Source: a virus
Direction: 5' to 3' (one strand)
DNA length: 21,842 nucleotides
IMG/VR virus record: IMGVR_UViG_3300017706_002223
Location: 1-21,842 of that record
The notes beneath the pieces are model-generated. The model was not told where the DNA came from, did no database searches, and saw nothing but the letters and a program-made list of their open reading frames with translations. Each line of letters starts with the position of its first letter. The stretch's first letter is position 1. The position numbers and the translations under genes were made by a program. Shown in pieces: positions 16,437-21,842 of the stretch.

Positions 16437-17501
16437 ATGGAATTAGTTAATAACAAAATTAAATCGCTTAACATTAGTGGCGATCACTCACTATCAGGTA
16501 AAAGACATGGTATTGTCTTTAATAAAGATTCAAACATTAGTCTAGATATAGAAACACTTTCATTAATAAGAAGATTATCGAATCTAGATAATATAAAAAC
16601 AATAGTTGAATATTATCCTGAATTAAGCGTTCTAAATTCATCTGGTAGTTTAAATTTTAAGATTCTCTTAGGTAATAAAAAGTCATCAGAATACGGTGTT
16701 TATTTAAGAAACAAAATAGAAGAGAGCTTAAAATTAATAACAGACTATCACACAGTAATTTTTCCTATAAGAATTCAGTGTTACAAAAAATTAAGCAAGG
16801 TAATGCTCGATGGCAATGTTTTAGAAACGCCAGTATATAATCATGCCGGCGTAACAGGTAGAACGAGTATCACAAAAGGTTTTAATTTTCTAACACTAAA
16901 AAAAGATAAGAGACAGAATATACAACCAGTAAACAAAGAAATGTGCTTGGTAGAAGTTGATTTTAAATCTTGTGAACCTTTCTTTTATCTTAAATCTAAT
17001 AATTTTAACATTGATAGTGACGACGTCTATTTGTGGTTGTGCGAAAAATATAATATTGAGATGAAAAATAGAGACTATATTAAAAGAGGAATATTATCAA
17101 TGATATACGGTGCCAATGAAAACACAATATCAAAGATAATGAGAATATCTAAAAATAAAGTTTTGACAATAAAACGTGACCTAGGTCTAGATGTGCTTAA
17201 AGAAAAGCTACAGAATGATTATGATAAGAAAGGTTTCTTTTTAAATTATTACGGAAGACCAATAACAAACGACAACAATTTAATTAATTATTACATTCAA
17301 TCGTCTGCTGTTGATTACTGCTCGCTAGCTTTTGTAAAGTTCTGTCAGGATAACAATGTCCAACCATCTTATTTTATTCACGACAGCATGACGTTTCAAT
17401 GTAATAAAGATCAGCTAGAAGAAATTTTAAAAATTAAAATTATAACAGAGCCACATTCTAATATCTCAATTCCTGTAGAATTTAACTTGCTTTATAAATA
17501 G
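16437..17501 (+). CDS. Minimal family-A DNA polymerase (no exonuclease domain)
   Basis: 354 aa counted from ATG 16437; a TTG six bases upstream is possible, and neither start has a clear Shine-Dalgarno. The pol I-type polymerase motifs occur in order: TGR at 140-142 with RQNIQP at 159-164 (thumb/palm entry); motif A VEVDFKSCE with Asp175 and Glu180, spaced as D705/E710 of E. coli Pol I; motif B with R212, K216, Y224, G225, spaced as R754/K758/Y766/G767; and motif C IHDS with His315, Asp316. So both catalytic aspartates are present. Position 220, matching Pol I Phe762, is Leu, and motif C Glu883 is Ser317. The N-terminal 135 residues are too short for a 3'-5' exonuclease and show no exonuclease motifs. 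Polymerase activity is inferred; a specialised repair or replication role is possible. Confidence 0.82.
   Translation: MELVNNKIKSLNISGDHSLSGKRHGIVFNKDSNISLDIETLSLIRRLSNLDNIKTIVEYYPELSVLNSSGSLNFKILLGNKKSSEYGVYLRNKIEESLKLITDYHTVIFPIRIQCYKKLSKVMLDGNVLETPVYNHAGVTGRTSITKGFNFLTLKKDKRQNIQPVNKEMCLVEVDFKSCEPFFYLKSNNFNIDSDDVYLWLCEKYNIEMKNRDYIKRGILSMIYGANENTISKIMRISKNKVLTIKRDLGLDVLKEKLQNDYDKKGFFLNYYGRPITNDNNLINYYIQSSAVDYCSLAFVKFCQDNNVQPSYFIHDSMTFQCNKDQLEEILKIKIITEPHSNISIPVEFNLLYK
17493..17500 (+). promoter_or_regulatory. TATAAATA, match to T4-type late promoter core
   Basis: An exact TATAAATA overlaps the polymerase stop codon, 9 nt before the next ATG (17510). In T4, TATAAATA is the whole late promoter core (about -13 to -6). 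Used that way here, the transcript would start about four bases before the ATG, giving a nearly leaderless mRNA. Chance occurrence in AT-rich DNA is quite possible. Confidence 0.3.
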
Positions 17502-17509
17502 TTATAGAT

Positions 17510-18088
17510 ATGAAAAAAAGAAAAATAAACGAAATAGGTATCGGGTCTTTTCGATCTGGAAGAGAACCACAAGGAAGACACATTAAATCTATTGACTTAA
17601 TGGGACCAACATCAAACGCAGACAGTGTAATATCACAAAGAATGCAATATAATGTTGGAAACTATGAGTATGATGAAGATATTAGTTACAGAGACTTAGG
17701 CGACAAAGAAGAAGAAGAGTATGATATGGAAGATATGGTGTTAGAATGCCGTGTGTATAGAAATGGTAAATACTGTTTAATTGAAACATTAGATAATATT
17801 TCTGAATTTGACTACGCAGATAAGATTAATAATATGATGTCCAAGCTATCTAACCAAAAACAAAAAAGAGATAGCAATGTTGACTCTTTAGAAGAAGATA
17901 GTGAATCTCTAGATGAATTCTCAGGAGCAGCTGCCGGCGGTGGCGGACCCGCAGTTCCGATTGGTTATACAGCGAAAGGTAAGCCTGAAACACCAGCGCA
18001 GCGAAGAAAGCGGCAAAGATTTAATATAACAAAATCGTATCCCTACAATAAACTAGCAGACTCTCCAAAAAAAAGAAGAAAAAAATAA
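17510..18088 (+). CDS. Unrecognised acidic/basic protein with Gly-rich hinge
   Basis: 192 aa, not assigned to a family. Residues 1-25 are basic (MKKRKINEIG, FRSGREPQGRH). Residues 52-76 are strongly acidic (DKEEEEYDMED). Residues 77-110 form a small alpha/beta segment with two cysteines (80 and 89). Residues 120-136 are acidic again, then comes a Gly/Ala/Pro stretch (EFSGAAAGGGGPAVPIGY, 135-152). The C-terminus is very basic (QRRKRQR, PKKRRKK). The layout suggests a flexible nucleic-acid- or virion-binding protein, but no function can be claimed. No Shine-Dalgarno is seen before ATG 17510. It lies between the polymerase and the gp32-like gene and may be cotranscribed with either. Confidence 0.75.
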   Translation: MKKRKINEIGIGSFRSGREPQGRHIKSIDLMGPTSNADSVISQRMQYNVGNYEYDEDISYRDLGDKEEEEYDMEDMVLECRVYRNGKYCLIETLDNISEFDYADKINNMMSKLSNQKQKRDSNVDSLEEDSESLDEFSGAAAGGGGPAVPIGYTAKGKPETPAQRRKRQRFNITKSYPYNKLADSPKKRRKK

Positions 18089-18109
18089 AATAATTTGATA
18101 AATCTTCTC

Positions 18110-18140
18110 TTGACATAGTATTATCTAATGTTCACTTAAT
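18110..18140 (+). promoter_or_regulatory. Possible sigma70-type promoter for the gp32-like gene
   Basis: A consensus -35, TTGACA (18110-18115), lies in the 99-nt gap before the gp32-like gene. The -10 is weak: candidates in CACTTAAT (18133-18140) give spacers of 17-19 nt. The leader that would follow is A/T-rich and looks unstructured, ending in AAAGGAG. An independent promoter fits a gene whose product is needed in large amounts. Confidence 0.45.
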
Positions 18141-18187
18141 CATTTAGATTTTGGACATTACAAGTTAAACATTAAAAAGGAGAAAAC

Positions 18188-18982
18188 ATGGCACTAGATT
18201 TTGATGCTATTAAACGAAAACTTGAAAGACTTAGTGGTAACACCACTTCTAGAAACGTAATGTGGAAGCCAGAAGAAGGGCAAGAATATGAAGTTCGACT
18301 TCTTTCATTTCCAGATAATGACGGTCAACCATTTAAAGAATTGATGTTCTACTACAACATCCCTGGTCAACGTGGACTATTGGCACCTAGCCAATTTGGA
18401 AAGCGCGATCCAATTCAAGAGTTGATTGATAAATTGCGCAGCGAAGGAACAAAAGAAAGCTATGAAATGGCAAAGAAGTTGTATCCAAAAATGCGCGTTT
18501 ACGCACCAGTAATTGTTCGTGGCGAAGAATCTGAAGGCGTCAGAATCTGGTCATTTGGTAAATTGGTATATCAAGCATTACTTTCCTTGATGATGGACGA
18601 AGATTATGGTGATATCACAGATCTTAAAACAGGAACAGATGTAAAGGTAAAATGTACAAAGCCACCTGGTCAACAGTGGGCAAAGACAGAAGTATTACCT
18701 AAACGTAAGTCTTCACCTGTTTCTAAGAATTCAAAGCAAGCTAAGGAATGGATTGACAACATTCCAGACGTTAATAATATCTTTCAAACTAAGTCATATG
18801 ACGAATTGAGTAATATCATTAATAATTGGCTTACAGGCGATGAGGTTGAAAGCGAAGGTTCAGATTGGTCCGGTAGTAAACAGACAAATACGACTAATAC
18901 TAATACAAGTAGTAAAGCAGATGACAGTGGTGACACATCATACTCAAATTTAGACGATGCTTTCTCTGATTTAATGAGTTAA
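18188..18982 (+). CDS. 32: Single-stranded DNA-binding protein (T4 gp32-like)
   Basis: 264 aa (T4 gp32 is 301). It coats ssDNA during replication, recombination and repair. N-terminal residues 6-20 (DAIKRKLERLSGNTT) match the basic B-domain that gives cooperative binding. Residues about 24-165 form the OB-fold core (EYEVRLLSFPDN, FYYNIPGQRGLLAPSQF, MRVYAPVIVRGEESEGVRIWSFGK). Residues about 217-255 are a Ser/Thr/Asn/Asp-rich linker, and the acidic tail ends LDDAFSDLM, like the A-domain that recruits partner proteins. The protein has one cysteine (156) and no histidine, so the T4 zinc site is absent. A strong AAAGGAG (18176-18182) precedes the ATG. The gene uses TTG, CGT and CGC codons more than its TTA/AGA-rich neighbours, as expected for high expression. 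A terminator follows. Confidence 0.9.
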   Translation: MALDFDAIKRKLERLSGNTTSRNVMWKPEEGQEYEVRLLSFPDNDGQPFKELMFYYNIPGQRGLLAPSQFGKRDPIQELIDKLRSEGTKESYEMAKKLYPKMRVYAPVIVRGEESEGVRIWSFGKLVYQALLSLMMDEDYGDITDLKTGTDVKVKCTKPPGQQWAKTEVLPKRKSSPVSKNSKQAKEWIDNIPDVNNIFQTKSYDELSNIINNWLTGDEVESEGSDWSGSKQTNTTNTNTSSKADDSGDTSYSNLDDAFSDLMS

Positions 18983-19008
18983 CATAAAAAACAAAAAACG
19001 TATTTTAG

Positions 19009-19033
19009 ACCCGAGCAATGCTCGGGTTTTTTT
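19009..19033 (+). terminator. Intrinsic terminator after the gp32-like gene
   Basis: An 8-bp stem (ACCCGAGC, 19009-19016, with GCTCGGGT, 19020-19027) has a 3-nt loop and runs into TTTTTT (19028-19033). It lies 26 nt after the gp32-like stop codon and should end that transcript. Confidence 0.92.
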
Positions 19034-19050
19034 GTGCCTGACAGAATATA

Positions 19051-19058
19051 TATAAAGG
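19051..19058 (+). promoter_or_regulatory. Weak late-promoter-like TATAAAGG before the 888-aa gene
   Basis: After the terminator the next gene needs a new promoter. TATAAAGG (19051-19058), within an ATATATATAAAGG stretch, matches six of eight bases of the T4 late core TATAAATA and sits 22 nt before ATG 19081. No convincing -35/-10 pair is seen in this gap. Confidence 0.3.
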
Positions 19059-19080
19059 TAATTAAACTTAGGGATTAGTA

Positions 19081-21747
19081 ATGAAATTAAAAAGACTGGC
19101 AATTAGAAAGCTATTAGAAGAATCTGTACGAAGAGAGAAAGAAAAAAAATTACATCTCGAAAATCTTAGAAGAAAGCAAAGACGTGAGCTCCAAACCTTG
19201 AATGAGTCATTACTCGCAGGTTCAGCTGAAGCCATGGGCGACTTTATTATGATATCAGATGGTGGTAAGGTTATTAGAAGTCCCAATACAGTAAAAGGTG
19301 TAGCACGAGCATCTTCTAAGGCTATTTTTTCAAACAATACAATTCCAACCGGTTGCAAAGGTCTTTACCGTGTTATTGGTGTGGATGGGGGAGAAGCAAT
19401 TGTTGCAAGAGTTAGCGTAAAAACAGGTGAAGTTTTAACTAGACAAGGTTTTGCGGAGACTATTAAAGTATCTAAAGATGCAGTTACTAGATCTAGCGTC
19501 CTATATATGAACGGACTAAGAGGTTCAGAATATAAATTAGTAACTGACACAGGTAAAGTAGTAGGACAAAATGCGTCAGGTGCACCTGCTGTCGTCGATG
19601 CTGCTAGTAAATCAACAAATAAGGCTGTCCAAAAAGTTATTGAAAAATCTGATAAGCTACTTCCAGTGGAAAAAATTATGGATGCAACAGCAAAAGAATC
19701 TGCTGAAGCTATTCATACTAATGCAGCAAAAGCTATAAGCCCTGCAGCTCAACAAGCAGCTGCATCATCATCACCAAAAGTAAAGTTTGGTGCAAGCGAC
19801 ATTAAGATGAAGCCAGGTTCTGGTGCTTCATCAACAGCAAGCGCAGCTGCTAGTAATGTAGACCGCGGCCGAGCAACAGTAAAAGCACTGCAAAAAGGTC
19901 TCCAAGACCCAAAATACTATAAAATGGTATCTGAAGAATTAGCTGACACTACTTTAAGCAAAGCCATAACAACTTCAAGTGGTAGAGTAATTCCAAAAGG
20001 TGCTATAATTGACGCAATTCTACCAGACGGAACCATGGTTTTTAAAGCAGGTACACCTGCAGGTTTCAAAGGATTAACTGTTACTGCTAGTACAACGCAA
20101 CAGTTAATTACCAAACCTGGACCGGTCCGAGATGCTTTCAGTAATGCAATCCAAGCCCAGAATGCCGCATCTGGCCAGGTAGCAAAAACCGCTGCAGCGG
20201 AAACAGGTGAAGAATTAGCAAAAACAGGAGCACAGTCCGCTGAAGCAGGATTGGCAAAAACAGGTGCAGAAACCGCCGGTAAGACAGCCATACAAAAAGC
20301 AACCGGAACTACAGAAATTGTGGTAGCAGATCTTGCTGAAGGCGCTATAGCAAAAGGCGGAGAAATAGCTAAAGGAGCGCCTCAGCTAGAGGCAGCTGTA
20401 GTAGAACAATTTGTAAAAGCTGGTGGTGGTGAGATTTCAGAAGAAGTCGCAAAGCAAGGAGCACACGGTCTTCTAGGGTCGTTGCCGGCTGACGACGTTG
20501 CAGAAGTAGTAGCTAAAAATGCAGGACAAGAAACTGCAGAAGTGGCAGTCAGCGCAAGTGGAAAGTTTGTGACTGGTCTCGCAAAAGCGCTAGGTCCAAC
20601 AATCGTTTTAGCATTTGGTTTTTACGAACTATATAATGCCTTTACAAACGATGAATACAACGATGAGCAGTTTTATGATGCGCTTGCCTTGGCAGCTGGA
20701 AACATGACAGTTGGATTTGGTACACTTGTCATGGCTACTCCAGCTTTCGCCGCAGGTTACGGTCTTGCAGGTACTTTGGCAGTCGCTTTTGGCTCGACAA
20801 TTGCCGCGTCAGCAGCTGGTGCGGCTGGTTATTTTCTCGGAAAAACATTTAACGACTACATGTCTGTAGATACTAGTGATTTATTCGTCAGTATTGGCCG
20901 CCAGGCAGCTGATAGAGTTGGTGTTCTTGATACTGGGATGTTTACTAAGTGGCATGAAGAAGATGAATGGGCAGAAGATTTTATTGAAGCTGCAGCAGAA
21001 AAAGACTTTAAAGGACTTAATCCAAAAGATGTTGATGAAAAAAGGCGCGGCGCTTTATTTAATATACTAGCAATTGAAAGAACAATGATGCTTGCCGGTG
21101 AAAAACTAATGAATGCTACGGGTGAAAATGCAGAGATTGCTAAAAAACTACGAAGCTTGTTTGATAAAGGATTTTTAAATTCTGAAACATGGTACCCCGA
21201 ATTTAAAAAGATGAGAAAAGGAGCTAAGATCGCGGTAAAACCTGCTGAAGGTGGTGAAAAGCAAGGCGGCGGAAAAGTAGAAAAAACAGAAGACCAAGCC
21301 GCTGAGAAAAAAGGTGGTTCAGGTGCAGCCTCTGCTTGGGACAGTTACATTAGCAAAACTAAAGACAGTAAAAATGCTGAAGCTATTAAGATCTTATGGT
21401 TAGGTAATGAAAGATTTCCTTCTTCAGGTGAGGCTTCAGGCAAGAGTAAATCATACGGCGATTATGTTAAGTGGTATAAGAGTTTATACAAAACTGGAGA
21501 GATCGCACCTGGGTATAAAATAAAACCAGGGACAAAGATAGGCGCAAGTAGTAAAGGTTGGAGCCCAGGTACTCATTTAAACCCAAAGCAAGTCCAAGCT
21601 ATCTTAAGACAATTAAGTTCAGGTGACTATAAAAATAGCGGGTTAGCTGTTGTCACAGAGACTAGATATCTAGAAGACTTATTGTGGGAATCAATCTTAA
21701 AAAGAAAAATTATCAAGACACAAAAATTAATTAACCTTATTAGTTGA
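19081..21747 (+). CDS. Large Ala/Gly-rich protein, possible internal or ejected virion protein
   Basis: 888 aa, not assigned to a family. Residues 1-45 form a very basic helix (MKLKRLAIRKLLEESVRREK) of a kind often seen at the N-terminus of phage virion proteins. Two segments, about 77-120 and 290-333, share an SKAI...IP.G...I..DG..V pattern and may be degenerate repeats. Residues 355-500 are Ala/Glu/Lys/Gly-rich helix with repeated TGAETA-like units. Residues about 496-521 and 534-589 are hydrophobic, the latter a long Gly/Ala-rich stretch like a glycine zipper or membrane hairpin. About 715-750 is a charged Gly/Lys linker. The C-terminus (about 750-850) looks like a small folded domain, and the last 20 residues are basic. 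AGGG at 19070-19073 precedes the ATG. A membrane-active injected protein is a reasonable guess only. Confidence 0.72.
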   Translation: MKLKRLAIRKLLEESVRREKEKKLHLENLRRKQRRELQTLNESLLAGSAEAMGDFIMISDGGKVIRSPNTVKGVARASSKAIFSNNTIPTGCKGLYRVIGVDGGEAIVARVSVKTGEVLTRQGFAETIKVSKDAVTRSSVLYMNGLRGSEYKLVTDTGKVVGQNASGAPAVVDAASKSTNKAVQKVIEKSDKLLPVEKIMDATAKESAEAIHTNAAKAISPAAQQAAASSSPKVKFGASDIKMKPGSGASSTASAAASNVDRGRATVKALQKGLQDPKYYKMVSEELADTTLSKAITTSSGRVIPKGAIIDAILPDGTMVFKAGTPAGFKGLTVTASTTQQLITKPGPVRDAFSNAIQAQNAASGQVAKTAAAETGEELAKTGAQSAEAGLAKTGAETAGKTAIQKATGTTEIVVADLAEGAIAKGGEIAKGAPQLEAAVVEQFVKAGGGEISEEVAKQGAHGLLGSLPADDVAEVVAKNAGQETAEVAVSASGKFVTGLAKALGPTIVLAFGFYELYNAFTNDEYNDEQFYDALALAAGNMTVGFGTLVMATPAFAAGYGLAGTLAVAFGSTIAASAAGAAGYFLGKTFNDYMSVDTSDLFVSIGRQAADRVGVLDTGMFTKWHEEDEWAEDFIEAAAEKDFKGLNPKDVDEKRRGALFNILAIERTMMLAGEKLMNATGENAEIAKKLRSLFDKGFLNSETWYPEFKKMRKGAKIAVKPAEGGEKQGGGKVEKTEDQAAEKKGGSGAASAWDSYISKTKDSKNAEAIKILWLGNERFPSSGEASGKSKSYGDYVKWYKSLYKTGEIAPGYKIKPGTKIGASSKGWSPGTHLNPKQVQAILRQLSSGDYKNSGLAVVTETRYLEDLLWESILKRKIIKTQKLINLIS

Positions 21748-21772
21748 AAAATTTAGATATGTGCTATATAAT
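21744..21772 (+). promoter_or_regulatory. Sigma70-type promoter, TTGAAA-17-TATAAT
   Basis: TTGAAA (21744-21749) and a perfect TATAAT (21767-21772) are exactly 17 nt apart. The element starts in the stop codon of the preceding gene and lies 22 nt before the next ATG, giving a short leader that contains AAAGGAG. It should be read by the host RNA polymerase without phage factors. Confidence 0.72.
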
Positions 21773-21794
21773 CTACTAAACAAAGGAGTAGATA

Positions 21795-21842
21795 ATGGCA
21801 AATGAAGATTTTACCTCACAACTTATTAAGTCTCTCAATAAA
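21795..21842 (+). CDS. Start of an unidentified gene (cut by window end)
   Basis: ATG 21795 follows AAAGGAG (21782-21788) at good spacing and opens a frame (MANEDFTSQLIKSLN) that continues past the window. It lies behind a strong sigma70-type promoter, so it begins a new transcription unit. Sixteen codons are too few for identification. Confidence 0.65.
   Translation, partial: MANEDFTSQLIKSLNK

Overview
The window reads as part of the genome of a large contractile-tailed phage (myovirus) related to the T4 superfamily. The DNA is AT-rich and densely coded. Every convincing gene is on the + strand, with short or overlapping junctions and no tRNA, rRNA, CRISPR or insertion sequence seen. Several products are recognisable as T4-type proteins: tail sheath (gp18), tail tube (gp19, exactly 163 aa as in T4), a gp26-type hub/chaperone protein with two CxxC pairs, and a gp32-type ssDNA-binding protein. 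The other tail genes are divergent and often much longer than their T4 counterparts. The style suggests a marine or environmental phage, but the host cannot be read from this window.

Layout. Positions 1-5477 hold the distal end of one tail-sheath gene, a second very large sheath gene (1149 aa) and the tail-tube gene, closed by a strong intrinsic terminator at 5508-5537. Positions 5556-16386 form a compact baseplate/tail-core block. It runs from a gp26-type protein whose gene probably continues through a programmed frameshift, to a tape-measure-type protein, a small helical protein, a 1198-aa baseplate/tube-initiator-like protein, a 101-aa LysM-like protein and a 1233-aa hub-like protein. A 12-bp inverted repeat overlaps the last stop codon. 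Positions 16437-18982 switch to DNA metabolism: a minimal family-A DNA polymerase without an exonuclease domain, an unrecognised acidic/basic protein, and the gp32-like protein followed by a second intrinsic terminator at 19009-19033. Positions 19081-21747 encode an 888-aa protein with an Ala/Gly-rich hydrophobic centre, possibly an internal or ejected virion protein. A good sigma70-type promoter then precedes a gene that runs off the end.

How it works together. Sheath and tube proteins build the contractile tail. The tape measure and its probable chaperone (gp26-like plus its frameshift extension) set tube length. The initiator-like, LysM-like and hub-like proteins form the central baseplate. 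The polymerase and gp32-like genes serve replication, repair or recombination.

The most interesting observations are (i) a T7 slippery run followed by a 10-bp stem, joining the gp26-like gene to an 87-codon extension immediately upstream of the tape measure gene, which makes this pair look like the gpG/gpGT tail-assembly chaperones of other phages; (ii) a stand-alone, exonuclease-less family-A polymerase with Leu at the position of E. coli Pol I Phe762 and HDS in place of HDE in motif C; and (iii) two tandem, diverged sheath genes.
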